A stretch of 64,000 nt of DNA from assembly GCA_032173965.1 (NCBI GenBank), contig CM063288.1, positions 18,387,501 through 18,451,500 of the forward strand, written 5' to 3'. Shown piece after piece: positions 25,101 to 37,032 of the stretch (the stretch's first letter is position 1; the number at the start of each line of letters is the position of its first letter). Below the pieces are notes generated by a model that made no database searches, was not told the DNA's origin, and saw nothing but the letters and a program-made list of their open reading frames with translations. Source of the stretch: Sitta carolinensis (taxonomy: Eukaryota; Chordata; Aves; Passeriformes; Sittidae). A program made the translations under genes and the position numbers.

Positions 25101-28100
25101 GTGTGTAGTGGGTAAATAAAACTTAAGGGTCATTTATTTATGTTTAACCATTAGTATGAAAGTAGTATCTCTACCATAAAGAGATTGATAGGCTTGAAAA
25201 AACACAAGTGCTTCTATTGCAGCATTTGTCATTCCTGCCAGTAAAGCAGCCCTGTCAGGAGTTCCACAGCCAAGATCTAAACCAGACTACCTACTGTCAA
25301 CACAGACCTTGTGTCACAGATACTCAGGTTTACAGATGAGGATTCAAAGGTTTGTGTGATTCTATAACTTGTGCGATTTACAGGTGCAACTACCTTCGAT
25401 TTCTTCATGAAATGTGTCTGTGCCTGTGTATTTTTCTCTTTTTCCAAGAGCAACTTTTCTTTTTCTTTCCTTGGGTATTTTACAATAGTTTTATTTCTCA
25501 TTTCATTTGTGACTGGTCCATTTATTTGGTGGCAAAGCTTGTCTGCCTTTCAGTAGCTGTCAGTATATATTCTGAAATAGAGGCATCACCCAGTTGAGAT
25601 CCAAATAACATCAATATTGTTATATCAGAAATTGGATACACCTCAGAATGATTTGGATACCTCCTTCAGCAGAAAAAGCGTTTTTTAAATAATGCACTTT
25701 CTTATGCATTAGACTATATTGGCAGTGCAGGTTCTGATTTAGAGTATTTGCTTTTATGTTGCATAAAAAGAGAATGTCTCATTATGAAAATTACCCCATC
25801 TTACAAATGCAAAAAAATTGGGTTTTTTAAAGGTAGTTTTGTTTTGGAACTGTGGTATATATGAAAAAGAACAGCATTGTGCCAAATTAATAATATTGTG
25901 CAAAATCAATGCATCCCTATCAAGTTGTCTGCTAATGAGATATTTTCTTCCCTCACTCAAGGCTTCCTATAAACATTTTTGAAAAGCTCTGTCGATAGGA
26001 AGTTTGCATCAACTTGGATGTAAGTTAAACGTGCCTAATGTAACAGAATTTGTCTTTTGATTTCCCTTTGTACATCCTACACCTTTTTTGTAACACACTT
26101 TACTGGGAGCATGCAAGTAACAGGACCTGATCTTATTTATCCATTTTATATTTATAATCCAGCATACCTGCAGGAGGTCTAAATTGCTTGTTATTCATAT
26201 AGCAAACCATATGCTTTACCATACTTTTAGCAGCTTATTAGTATTTAGGAAAAGTAATCCTGTTTCAATATTTCAGTGAGCCACAGAGAGCTCTGTGGTA
26301 ATGTCTGTAGGATACACTGTCTGTAATTTGGATACAGGGCTTTATTTTCTAATATACTTGGGTTTCACACCATTTGGTAGATGATGCTGGGGGGGTTGAC
26401 AGTTTTACCTCACGTAGGAGTTTGTGGATTTACGTTTGTAATGATGAACATTTCACAACATAACAACAGTAATAGGGACTGAACTACACTTTACCTGTGA
26501 CAGTAAACCAGACCTATTATGAAATCAGACCTGAAGGCCAGGTGCATCCTGTCTCTAGAAATAGTGGAATTATAGATGATCAGTGTACATCTTGTTACCG
26601 TTACGCTTTTATAGAATGATTCCAAGCCATTCAAGAGTGATCAGGCACCCTTTAAATTGTTTTACTTCCTGAATTCTGGCAATGACGTCTCTCATTCATA
26701 CCTGCACACACCTGTAGTTGTTGCCTATAAACTGCAAAGCAATGACTTAAAAGCTGCATTCTCAACAACCTGTTGCTACTTTGCAGCAAATCGAATAGAT
26801 TGGACTGCATATCTTATCAAAGAGTGTCCCTTACTTTCTCTAAGATTTGTGTATCTTTTTTATTTCCTCTAAAGGCTTGCAGCTATTATCAGTGAGAAAC
26901 AATAGATCAGTATCGTGGGAAGGAATTGCACACAAAAGAAGACTGTTTAACAGTTAAAATTGGGCATTTGTTTTTAAACAATTTTCATATGTTACTGCAT
27001 ATGTTTTAAAAAGCCTGAGCACAGGCATGAGAATATTAGAAAATATTAGATTTATTATTATTAGGTTTATTATTATTAGATTGAATTTTTTGTCAAAATT
27101 TTGCACATTAGACTATATACACACTTATGTATTAAGTGGCAGGAGAAAGAAGGATGAAGGTAAAGAAAAACTAAGTGGGTCTGACCACTAGTCAGAATTA
27201 TTTCTGTACTATTCAGTGGTGAAGATGATGGTATGAATTTTTGAGACAGTATAAAACACTAAACATACTGTTTTTATAGTTTTTCCAACATCAGTTTATC
27301 ACAGATTAGGTTATGGGGTATACTTATCTTTTCTGTCAGTGTGATCCAGTGCTATAATGATGTGGATCTCTGCTGCCTTGTGCAACTTTGTTGGAAGAGG
27401 TGCAAGTCAGTGAATTACTACCATCTGTGTGGTGACACTGAAAGAGGTTTCTTTTGCTGGGATTTGGTTGCTTCCTCAATAAAAGGATAAAACATTTTTA
27501 TGATGCGATGGGAAAGAAAAACTTTCCTGGCCAAGTATTTCTGTTCTGAAGTAGAGAATTGTGTTCATGACTGTAACAGCTTGTAGTGGCTTCTAGGTTT
27601 GCATATGTGGTAAATATTTCCAATGTTGTCTTCTCATTATTCTCACCTTGGAATACAGTGTCTCTGTAGTCAGGTATTGTTGTGCAGTTCCTCTACCTTA
27701 ACACATCTGCTGCCTGACTGCAAGTTACCATTCACACTGAAATCTGCCTCTCTTCCAGCGTCTTCAATCCTGAAGAGAGAGAAGCGGAAGAGAACAAAGA
27801 ATGTCCATTTTAACTGTGTTACTGTGTATTACTTCACGAGGAGGCAAGGCTTCACCAGTGTTCCCAGCCAAGGAGGCAGCACACTGGGAATGTCCACTCG
27901 CCACAACAGCGTGCGCCAGTATACCCTGGGGGAGTTTGCCATGGAACAGGAGAGGCTTCACCGAGAGATGTTGAGAGAGCATCTAAGGGAGGAGAAACTC
28001 AATTCTCTAAAGCTAAAGGTAAAACTTGTCTAAGACTTTGATCTCTGCCCTAATTTAAATGAACAGTGTCAGAGCTATATTGGCCTAAGGTGTGTGTGTT

Positions 28101-31100
28101 TAACAAATTTATCACCTTTTATGAGCTCCATTTTCAGTTGAAATTTTTGTTTTCCTGGGGTTTTCTAATTTTACTGAAGATGCATTTTTGTTTGATTATA
28201 CCAAGTGCTCTTGTAGTTGTCATTGCTGTGTACCTCCCAAGTGCTTTACAGGGAGGTTGTTGTTAACTCCCTTTTTTTTACAGAGAAGATAATAAAAACA
28301 GAGGGTGGTGGGAGTTAGCCTTCAACAGGGGTGTCCAGCAGAAGTCTGAAAGTGCCAGGAAGAGAATGATTCTTCTAAGCCTGATAGCCTATTAGAGAAG
28401 GGAATGGTAACATTATAGAAACAGAAAGTGAAAGAACTTCTTTTCTTGGTCAACTTGAGTGAATTTGGAAAAAAGTAAGAAATAGTGATACTGAATTGTT
28501 TTCATTTGCAGTATACCAATTTTTATGATTGTCTATACTGTTTCACAAAAAAATGTCCATGAAAGAAGAAACATGTCAGATAAATTAACCAGCTGTATCA
28601 GTTTAGCTAGTCAGAACAATCCTGGCTAGTTTTCACAGGATCACAGAATTTTTAAGGTTGAAAGGGACTTCTGGAGATCGTCTGCTCAACAGCCCCCACC
28701 AAGGCAGGGTTCACCTAGAGCAGGTGACACTGGAATGTGTCCAGGTGGGTTTTGAATGTCTCCAGAGAGGGAGGCTCCACATTCTCCCTGGGCAGCCTGT
28801 TCCAGTGCTCTGCCATTCACTCACTTGATAGAGGTTGTGCCTTTAACATCTCACATTATAGGATTTCCAGAGCATCAAGTGTGAATGCTCATCAGTGTAA
28901 GAAAGTTCTTCCACATGTTGAGGTGGAATTTCTTGTTTTAGTTTATGCGCATTGCTCCTCCTTGTGCTGCTGGGCACCACTGGAAAGGGTCTGACATCAT
29001 GCTCTTGGCACCGCCTTTGAGATATTCATGTGCATTAGTGAGACCCACTTTCAGTCTTCTCCAGACTGAGCAGGCCCAGCTCCTGCAGTCTCTCCTAACA
29101 AGAGAGATGCTTCAGATCCCAAACAATCTGTGTGGCCTTCACTGGAGCCTCTCCAGTAGCTCCTTATCTTTCTTGAACTGTGGAGACCAGACTTGAACAC
29201 AGTACTCCAGATGTGGCCAAGTAGAGGGGCAGGAACACGTCCCTCAACCTACTGGCCATACTTCCTTGATGCAGCCCAGGATACCATTGGCCCTTCTGGG
29301 ACCAGCTTCCCAATAAAGCTGTCCTTTTGAATACAACATAGGAAAGAAACAGTATTCAAATAAAAGAGAACAGGGAAAGGGTGTGTGTTCCTGCTGCAGC
29401 TTTAAAACTGGTGGCAAAACTTCTGTTTTTTTGTGTCATGGATTGCATTGCATGTATTTTTGACTCTTTTTCAGATGAATCCTTTAATTAAAAGTGGATG
29501 ATATTTAGAACTGTAACTGAGCTGCTGTGCTGCACATCCCCTTCTTTAGTGATACTACATCTCTGTATAGTTGTGCAGAGCAAAGTGGCACCCTCCAAGT
29601 TTAAGAAAAGCCTTTAAGCATTTTTTCATAGAATGAACTATGAGTTCATGAGTTCTGTGTCTCAGGGCTGAGGAAATGTGCATAATCCTTACATTTGTAA
29701 TTAATTTCTAACTGTTTGGGGGTTTATTCATAGCTAAATATTCTTAAATAAATTCATAAGGTCATAAAATTTGAACTTCATGGAACAACCATAAAACCAC
29801 TCAGGACACAGCCAAATCAAAGACAGATATTTGGACGGGTTGGAAAGCAAAGGCTAGTAGAGTGTTAGTGACTTATCACTTGATAGAGGTTATACCTGTA
29901 ACATCTCATATTACAGGATTTCCAGAGCATCAAGTGTGAATTGTGTGCTGTGTAGCTGATGAATAGCTGTAGATCCCTTGGCTGACTTCCAGGAATCAGC
30001 TCAAAGAGAGGAATCCCCAGAGGAGTGAGTAAAGAATAGTCAAGCACACAAATATTTCACTTTTCTTTTCTTAGCTAGAAATTAAATCAAGAAAAATCAC
30101 AAATCTTATTTACCTTGAAAGAGTAGATGAGGCCTTTTAGCCTTTATGCACTGGAGCTTGGCTCTTCATCCGTTCCTATCCCTCCTCTTGGCTGGGGTGG
30201 ATCTCCTTTCTTTATTAAATTACTTCACTTCAGCCCAGTCTGTTTTGGGGATACAGACCATACTTTCTGCTCATTTTCCAAATACATGCTTTTCCATCTT
30301 CCCAGTCACTTGTTTGACTGGAAGGAGAGCCTTATTTGTATTCCTTATTTGCATCTTACTGGTGTTAAATCTTTTATTAGAGTGAAATATTCCTCTTCAT
30401 CTGGAGCATGTATAAAACCATAGGCAACAGAAAACTTCCTGTTTTAACTAGTCCATTAACCTCAGTTTAGTTGCATCCTGATTATGTGCTTGGGTTAAAA
30501 AAAAATAAATTTCAAACATCAGAAGAAAATCCATGACTTGCAGAATTAGTGAAGAGTCACTGTAAAGAAGCACTGAGCATGTTTTGTTTGCTTAAGAAAA
30601 CAGGGCCTTGCTGATTTTTCATTACAGAGATGGAAGAGCTGCTTGGTCATTCACATAGTTTCTAAATGAAAAAGAAATGAAACGTGGCATTCTAAGGTGA
30701 CAGTGTCAGCAGTTACGTCAGCAAAATTCTTATTCATTTAATGAAAATGTGCTTATCAGGATTTGCATAAAAATTACTGTAAATCACAGAAAACTAAAGA
30801 AAATGAGAAAATCTAGTAGAATCAAGTTTAGTCAGAAGTTTTTCTATTTGAAAACCATTATTTAAATAGAAAATAACATTTTCAGTATGGTAATTTCAGT
30901 TTCCCTGTGATTTTTTTTTTATTTTTTGCATTGCATTAAATATACAAATCAGTGGGTAGAAAGTATTTGCTACTGTAGAACCTGCTTAAAAATTATTAAA
31001 ATGCAGGAATATATTGAAATTGAGTTTCCATAATATTAGGTAGTGTTTATTGTTTAAGTTGCTAAAAGCAAAGAGCCAAATAAGAAACACCTCTAATTAA

Positions 31101-34100
31101 AAGCAAATAAAGACTGAATTCATCTTCAAGTCACTTTGGCCATTTAGTACCAGCACTTTGATGTAAACATTGCTGACAGGAGCATAAACACTTGTTAGCA
31201 GCAGAGTGTGAAAATTCTGGATGTAAAAGTCATCTTGTCAAATGAAAGGCATGAGGTAATCTTTTCAGAAAACATGAGTAAGCACAAAAAATTACCTAAA
31301 GGAGTCCTTATTGCTTACTCATAATGTCTCCTGAAATTAACATTATTAGCATGATACCAGTGGTGTTAGGGCTCCCTGGTCTGTGGACACAGTAGGTTCC
31401 CTTTGTGGGAAGTCATAAGGAATAACTTCCAACTAGGGCAAGGCAGAGGTGTCCAGCCCACATTTTTTCTGTTTTGCCTAGTGACACTGAATTTCACCCA
31501 AAGGCTTCACATATTCATTGGCCTTTGTTCTGTGGTTATGACATTAACCTTTAGATTTATGAGAAAATTTACCCATCTCCATATCAGTTTTAATTCAGAT
31601 GAGCAATATTATGACAATCAAGAGAGCTTAATGTTCCCCTGAAGTTCTGGAAAATGTACTTGGTAGTTTTTGATAATCTTCCTCCCTCTGTAGTTATCCA
31701 GTTACTTTTTTGAGAAATGTTAGACTCTTTCCTTCTATTAATTCATTTGTTCTTTGCGTGGCAAAATGGAGGGAAAAAAATTAGAGGAGACAACAAGGAA
31801 ATCATCCTGCAAAGGAGTCAGGAGCTGAGGTGCTTTAAAATGGCAGACTGCTGGCTGATGCCATGTGTTTCATGTTCCAGCCTGCTGGATGCATGTGGCA
31901 TTCAGCACATCACTGGAGGCCAGTCCTTAATGCTCTACTGCTGTGGGGCAGAGTAGTTAAGATATGCAGGAGGAGGAGGAGATAATACATAACAGGATTG
32001 GTATGGTTCTGTAGGTGCCTTTGTGAGCTGAGCAGTTAGAGCATTCACCTTATGGGTAAGAGCCCTAAAAGTTAACTTTTATTAAACAGTAGTTGAATAC
32101 AATAGTAAACTAATTACAGAAGCAGGGATTAGCATTTTTCTCCTTTCTCCCTCCACAGTTTGAAATTTAGATTAAATAACAGTGATCTGCTTGAGGAGTG
32201 GTTTGAGCCTTGTGTATATAAAACTAGAGAAATCATATTTTTCTGGAGGTCATTCCCCTATTATATATTAAACAAACAAAGAAATCAAAGAAACACAAAT
32301 ACGCTCTACTTAGTTTGCCTTGCTAATATAAAATGAAAAGATATAACCAAGAATGCCATTCTGGATTGAAGTATTTGGGCTGAGTTCTGTCTATGGTGTG
32401 GCATTAGCTTCAGACAGCTAATTCAAGATGCATTTAATCCTTGTGTGGATTTTCCTCTCTCTCTCTCTGTAGAATGTACAGGAAAAAGAGTGACTTCTAA
32501 TGCTGTTCTTCCTACCTTACTGAACTAACACTTTGAAATACCTGATGTAAATAATCTCCCCATTGTCCCAGGGACAGGCAGAACTGTTTAGGGAGTCATT
32601 ACCCACTGTTTTACCAGTGTAATGTGAAATGCGTAACAGAAAATGGAGTAGTTCATAAAATATACCATTTTACAGACCTGTGATGCATCATAATCTGAAT
32701 CTATGTCAGTAGTATCACTGCTGTCTCAAAAAGGATATTTAAGAATTTCAGCGACCTCAGAGACAGGAATCAATTAAGGTCTCAAAAATTATCTTGTGAA
32801 ACAATACAGAAAAAACTAGAATTTCAGGAAGTCATGAGATCTAGCAGCTAATGGCAAACAGTAAATTTAGGTAAATAAAGAACAATAATTTCTTACCTTC
32901 ATTACAAACTTGGTATTAAAAATATGTATTAAATTCATATGCTAAATGTGAAAGAAATGCCTGGTCACCCTATCTGTGATAATTTTCTGGAACCCCCTGG
33001 CAATCATGCAGCATTTCTACATACAGCTTTGTACATTGTTAATGCATTTCACATATTGACATCTATGACATGACGAACATTTGAGCATCATTTAAGGACT
33101 TTGTTAATTGCTCTGTGCCACAGATGACAAAGAACGGTACGGTGGAATCTGAGGAAGCCAATACACTGACTTTGGATGACATTTCTGATGATGATATTGA
33201 TCTAGACAACACTGAAGTAGATGAGTACTTCTTTCTCCAACCCCTGCCTACAAAAAAGCGGCGGGCATTGCTGCGAGCTTCTGGAGTGAAGAAGATCGAC
33301 GTGGAAGAAAAGCACGAGCTGCGAGCCATCCGCCTGTCCAGAGAGGATTGTGGCTGTGACTGCCGTGTGTTCTGTGACCCAGAAACTTGCACCTGCAGTC
33401 TTGCAGGCATAAAATGTCAGGTAAACGTCTACATTATCATCGTTATTTAATTGTCTGGGGAGGGGGAAGGGTGTGTGTCCATGCACAAGTGTGTGCTTTC
33501 TGTTCTTGAAGTTACTGGAAATTAAGAACTACTGGAAATTAAGTATTAGGCAATAACACTTGTGGATGTCAGCCTGTTTTTTTAAGGCTCCGTTTTAAGG
33601 GTATATAGTGGGCAACTAACACAATCTCTTGAAATATCTTTAGTATGATTTTAGGCACATACATGGTTTAGGGTGTTTTTTTGTTCTTACACAAGTATTC
33701 TGCTCCTCATACTCCTTTTAGGCCTTAATCCAAATAGGCAGATGCAGACAACAGAAGAATAAGTAGCCTGCAGATTTCAGAAGGGATATTGCCTTTTATT
33801 TTAGAAACAATTGGCAGACACTCCAAATGTGAATTATAGTCCAAACTCCATGTGAAACAATAGATTACATTCTGCGAGACTGTCCTTTATGTAACATGCA
33901 TGATACTTAAAATCTGTGCATGATAAATTTGCATGTAGGCAGTAAAATGGTACCTGCTAATATAGCAGGTAAGTTTTTCCTCTGCAGATTGAAGAGGTAT
34001 TTCATCTTGTACATGTACATAGTGTCAGCTGTACATCCCAAAATGTTCCCTAAAAGATATTTCTGCTGGCACTGCTGAGTTGCTGTTGTGCAGCTGAGTT

Positions 34101-35949
34101 TTCTTACTGAATGCATTTTTCATTATCTCATAAATCTAAGCTAAACTTTCTCTGCTATTTTAAATATATACTCTTTGCAGTTCCTGTTTTCATCTCCACA
34201 TGTGGGGAAGATGTACTGGATTGTGTTGTGTGGTTCTCCTGTGCATATGTGATGTTTAGGTTTTACAGTGCAGATGAAAGTCTCAGACCTTAGGCTGCCT
34301 AATCAAATTTACCAACACATGGATTAAGTCACATTTTCAAAAATTTAAGATATTAGATGTACACGTTCTGTGCCCAGTCTTTTGAGTTTACAATATTGCA
34401 TCTAGAATTGACTGGATTACATTTGAAAATGCACTTGAGTTTTTGTTCCTGTTTTCTGAGGTCGGTTGTCCCCATTGGTAACTTTGTAAAGGTTTCTTTA
34501 TATCATTCATTTTGTTTCAATGGGTGTCTAGTTCCCATGATTTTTACCAAATTTTAAGGTTTTTCTGGTACTGCTTTTGCCTGTATTTGAGCACAAAATG
34601 AAGTAAAGCTGTAGCAGATCAAGAAATACCTATTTTTTGTTCCACTGTGTAATACCCTCACCTATGGAACAGAATATTTTTTTCCCTTCTCTGCAATAGT
34701 GGAGCATGTCCATGCCCCTTACTGTTCTCTCAGTGCTGCTAAACTCCAGGGTTGACTCCCTGAATGATTGATAGCTTTGACTAATTCTACCGGCATTTCT
34801 CAAGGTGAATCCCACTTCACCTTTGTATTTCTCTAGGCTGTCTAGGCTCTGTCATGTCACCAGGCTTTTGCTTCCTATTGTTAATCTGTATTCTCTTTTT
34901 AAAAGGTGGATCGTATGTCTTTTCCATGCGGTTGCACTAAAGAAGGGTGTAGCAATACAGCAGGTAGAATCGAATTTAACCCTATCCGTGTACGGACTCA
35001 CTTTTTGCACACGATAATGAAACTTGAATTGGAGAAAAATAGAGAGCAGCAAGTTCCAGCACTCAATGGCTGTCACACTGAGATAAGTGCACACAGTAGT
35101 TCCATGAGTCCAGGACCCCATCCAGTTGAGTATTCGATTGCAGAAAACTTTGAGATTGAAACTGAACCCCCGGCTGCAGTTATGCATTCCCAGTCAGCCG
35201 AGGACTTGGAATGCCCAGGGGAAGAGGAGGAAGAGGAAGATGGGAGTAGCTTTTGTAGTGGAGTTACAGATTCTAGTACACAGAGTTTAGCCCCTAGTGA
35301 ATCAGATGATGATGAAGAGGAAGAGGAAGATGAGGAGGAAGATGAGGAGGAAGAAAAAGCAGATGATTTTGTAGAAAGTATGAGCTCCCATGCTGATATG
35401 GTGCCTCTTCCTTCTGTCCTTTGCTACTCTGATGGAACTGCTGTGCATGAAAACCACTCTAAAAATGCCTCATACTATACTAACTCTTCAACTCTGTATT
35501 ACCAAATAGAGAACCACGTTGCTGGCACTGCTAACCAGATCGGTGAGACTTTCTCAGAAAGGGATGCTGTCAAGAATGGTAGTCTTTCTCTGGTGCCTTA
35601 CAACATGACTTCAGAACAGTTTGTTGACTACACACGGCAATCAGAGGAAACTTTTAGCAGCCCTCATTACCCTTCTGCAAACCCCTCAGTGATTGTTTGC
35701 TGCTCATCTTCTGAAGGGGATGGCAGTGCTCCCTGTAACAGTTTATACTCTGAGCATAGGCCGAGTCACCCGCCAGTGGAATTTCACTCATACTTGAAAG
35801 GTCCTTCTCAAGATGGCTTTGTTTCAGCTTTGAATGGTGACAGTCATGTGCAAGAACACCCTGCTGAGAATTCACTAAACCTCTCAGAAAAGAGCAGACT
35901 GCACGAAGAGTGCATCAAATCACCAGTGGTGGAGACGGTGCCTGTTTAA
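16004..35949 (+). CDS. CSRNP3: CSRNP3, cysteine/serine-rich nuclear protein 3 (four coding exons)
   Basis: Coding exons 16004-16151, 27759-28018, 33124-33420 and 34906-35949 join in phase to 582 codons plus TAA. This is close to the mammalian protein as I recall it (about 585). The family (CSRNP1/AXUD1, CSRNP2, CSRNP3) are nuclear DNA-binding transcriptional activators linked to apoptosis and development. Visible features are a Ser/Asp-rich start, a basic segment near residues 55-63, a helix rich in Glu/Arg/Leu (about 108-136), a cysteine-rich core (212-250, repeated C-x-C motifs) and a poly-Glu/Asp tract (366-389). The start is the conserved [14 protein letters not shown], 23 nt into its exon. 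All three introns are GT-AG. The gene converges on GALNT3, as in human. Identification is by recognised family sequence, not by a search. Confidence 0.96.
16208..16813 (-). mobile_element. Solo LTR, minus orientation, next to CSRNP3 splice donor
   Basis: On the minus strand this starts TGTCGGAACC (16813) and ends CAGCAACA (16208), giving TG...CA ends and about 606 bp. In that orientation it has a TATAAAA box (plus 16402-16408) followed by AATAAA (plus 16303-16308), the expected LTR order. It resembles passerine ERV LTRs. No clean target duplication is seen. It sits inside CSRNP3 intron 1, antisense to the gene. Confidence 0.8.
17951..18001 (+). repeat. 26-bp tandem duplication
   Basis: Two head-to-tail copies of a unit containing ATCATAGACTGAAAACAG, nearly identical, lie in CSRNP3 intron 1. 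Confidence 0.8.
20050..20489 (+). mobile_element. CR1 LINE 3' end, sense
   Basis: The sequence matches the CR1 3' region in sense: 'gaggagaagctgagggagct', then 'taggttggatattaggaaaa', then the terminus with GATTCTGTGATTCT, the short terminal repeat typical of CR1. It is truncated at the 5' end. Open frames at 20019-20403 on both strands lie within it and are not genes. Confidence 0.88.
27047..27082 (+). repeat. ATT-rich simple repeat
   Basis: An interrupted TTA/ATT trinucleotide tract lies in CSRNP3 intron 1 about 680 bp before the second coding exon. Confidence 0.7.
27759..28018 (+). CDS. CSRNP3: CSRNP3 second coding exon
   Basis: The acceptor is ctgcctctcttccag and the donor AAAG|GTAAAA. 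The exon encodes residues 50-136 and ends in phase 0. It holds the basic [11 protein letters not shown] segment, the family-specific [19 protein letters not shown] block and a charged [16 protein letters not shown] helix. This is the N-terminal conserved region of the CSRNP family. Confidence 0.95.
28633..29310 (-). mobile_element. CR1 LINE fragment, antisense, interrupted by a short insertion
   Basis: The sequence starts with the CR1 3' end reversed (tcacaggatcacagaatttt) and continues through 'ctgggcagcctgttccagtg' and 'cagtactccagatgtggcca'. Between the 'ctctgccatt' and 'aagttcttccacatg' CR1 landmarks lies the extra 66-bp hairpin element at 28821-28886. Confidence 0.85.
28821..28886. repeat. 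66-bp hairpin element, copy 1 (inside CR1)
   Basis: Ends form an inverted repeat: CACTTGAT (28822-28829) against ATCAAGTG (28874-28881). A second, imperfect inner inverted repeat is CCTTTAA / TTATAGG. About 61 of 66 bases match copy 2, 1055 bp downstream. It interrupts a CR1, so it inserted there or was copied there after the CR1 arrived. It could be a MITE-like transposon remnant; no target duplication is evident. Confidence 0.75.
29876..29941. repeat. 66-bp hairpin element, copy 2
   Basis: Outer arms are CACTTGAT (29877-29884) and ATCAAGTG (29929-29936); the perfect 7-bp inner stem is CCTGTAA / TTACAGG around a 9-base loop. It lies in the same orientation as copy 1. No CR1 sequence flanks this copy, so it is not simply part of the CR1. 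Confidence 0.75.
33124..33420 (+). CDS. CSRNP3: CSRNP3 third coding exon
   Basis: The acceptor is CACAG|ATG and the donor CAG|GTAAAC, phase 0 on both sides. It encodes residues 137-235: an acidic [20 protein letters not shown] stretch, a basic PTKKRRALL segment and the first half of the Cys-rich core (C-x-C-x-C followed by spaced cysteines, 212-234). The ATG at the exon start is internal, not the initiator. Confidence 0.95.
33421..34905 (+). other. CSRNP3: CSRNP3 intron 3
   Basis: A 1.5-kb GT-AG intron, AT-rich, with no recognised element. Confidence 0.9.
34906..35949 (+). CDS. CSRNP3: CSRNP3 last coding exon
   Basis: The acceptor tattctctttttaaaag precedes GTG (Val236), and TAA lies at 35947-35949. 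It encodes residues 236-582: the second half of the Cys-rich core ([12 protein letters not shown]), the conserved [21 protein letters not shown] segment, then a low-conservation Ser-rich tail. The tail carries EEEEEE (341-346) and the longer acidic tract encoded about 35296-35367 by mixed GAA/GAG/GAT codons. Confidence 0.96.
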   Translation: MDRMSFPCGCTKEGCSNTAGRIEFNPIRVRTHFLHTIMKLELEKNREQQVPALNGCHTEISAHSSSMSPGPHPVEYSIAENFEIETEPPAAVMHSQSAEDLECPGEEEEEEDGSSFCSGVTDSSTQSLAPSESDDDEEEEEDEEEDEEEEKADDFVESMSSHADMVPLPSVLCYSDGTAVHENHSKNASYYTNSSTLYYQIENHVAGTANQIGETFSERDAVKNGSLSLVPYNMTSEQFVDYTRQSEETFSSPHYPSANPSVIVCCSSSEGDGSAPCNSLYSEHRPSHPPVEFHSYLKGPSQDGFVSALNGDSHVQEHPAENSLNLSEKSRLHEECIKSPVVETVPV

Positions 35950-37026
35950 TATTAAAATTATTCTAGGACTGACCTCCTGTGTTAAAATTCACTCCCACTG
36001 GAATTTCCTAGAAACTTTTTTAAGAGGTAGACAACACTTGGACTATAGTCAATGTTCCAGACACATTTTGTTTTCTCAAGCTACACTGGCAGTGGTATTG
36101 CACAAAACCAGTTCATGTAAAGAGTTAAATAAAAATAATCAAACCCTTTTTTTTGATAAAAATAAAACAGATAAGTAAAAAACACACCCAACATATTTCA
36201 AAGTAGCCTACCTATGAACATATGTGAAACCTGCCGAGCTATCTGAATCAAAGCTTCATGTTTTTGACTGTCGGGCCTGTGCAAGATTGTTAAAAATAAT
36301 ACTTTGAAATAATCATGTTTAGAGTCCTAATTTTCAACATATCTGAAAAGATGGTAAGTTTAATGTAGAAGTAATTACTGTACAAAAAAAAAGGTTTTAA
36401 TTGTTCTGTACTGTATGTATTTTATTTATGGTAGTTTGAGATTCAAGATTTGATAAAAATGAACAGCATGTTCATTTGAACAGAAGATCCATAGCTACTT
36501 ATGAAGAGCATGTCCACTTTTCATCTGGAGTACCTTATATTCTTCCTTATTTTTTCTTAATGCCATTTCTGATAAATCATCTCGAAATACATTTTTAGAG
36601 TGTACTATTTTCTCGTTTACTGTTCTTGACAAACAGAAGAGTGAAAAAGGGGGCATTTACATCTTTTAGAATAGAGAAAGGTAGACAATCCTCCGTTTAA
36701 AACTAAAATCAGTGGCATTCCAGAACTAGTACTCCCTCCCCAAAGAAAAACCATCTTGTATATAATGGCAAAGCAGTAGCTTAAGCTCACACAGCACCTT
36801 CAGCCCAGCCACTGTTCAGATACTTTACGCACTTTAGTGCCACTTCGCAGTACTGTACGAACTGCGGGACTGGGAACCTCCTCGGAGAAATGCCATAGCT
36901 CCAGACCCTGAGGCAGTGTAAGATCTTGAAATTCACTGTAACAAAACCTGTACATTTTTCCCAAGCCAGTTTATCAATTTGTCAGTATGCAGTTTATAAA
37001 AGCAGAGCCTTACTGATCAAAGTTTA

Positions 37027-37032
37027 AATAAA
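37027..37032 (+). terminator. CSRNP3: Proximal poly(A) signal of CSRNP3
   Basis: AATAAA in the context TTTAAATAAAGCATGG is followed by A-rich then GT-containing sequence (atgtggaagtgtct). It would give a 3' UTR of about 1.1 kb. Confidence 0.5.

Larger units (their letters stand above)
16152..27758 (+). other. CSRNP3: CSRNP3 intron 1 (within coding region)
   Basis: An 11.6-kb GT-AG intron. It contains the antisense LTR (16208-16813), a 26-bp tandem duplication (17951-18001), a sense CR1 fragment (20050-20489) and an ATT-rich simple repeat (about 27047-27082). The remainder is AT-rich with no recognised element. Confidence 0.9.
28019..33123 (+). other. CSRNP3: CSRNP3 intron 2
   Basis: A 5.1-kb GT-AG intron containing an antisense CR1 (28633-29310) and two copies of a short hairpin element (28821-28886 and 29876-29941). 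It also has a CT-rich tract ending in an acceptor-like AG at 32472. Nothing else is recognised. Confidence 0.88.

Noticed and set aside
33115..33123. Upstream ATG giving a slightly longer third CSRNP3 exon frame
   Set aside because: It lies in the intron before the CACAG acceptor; the family sequence resumes exactly at 33124.
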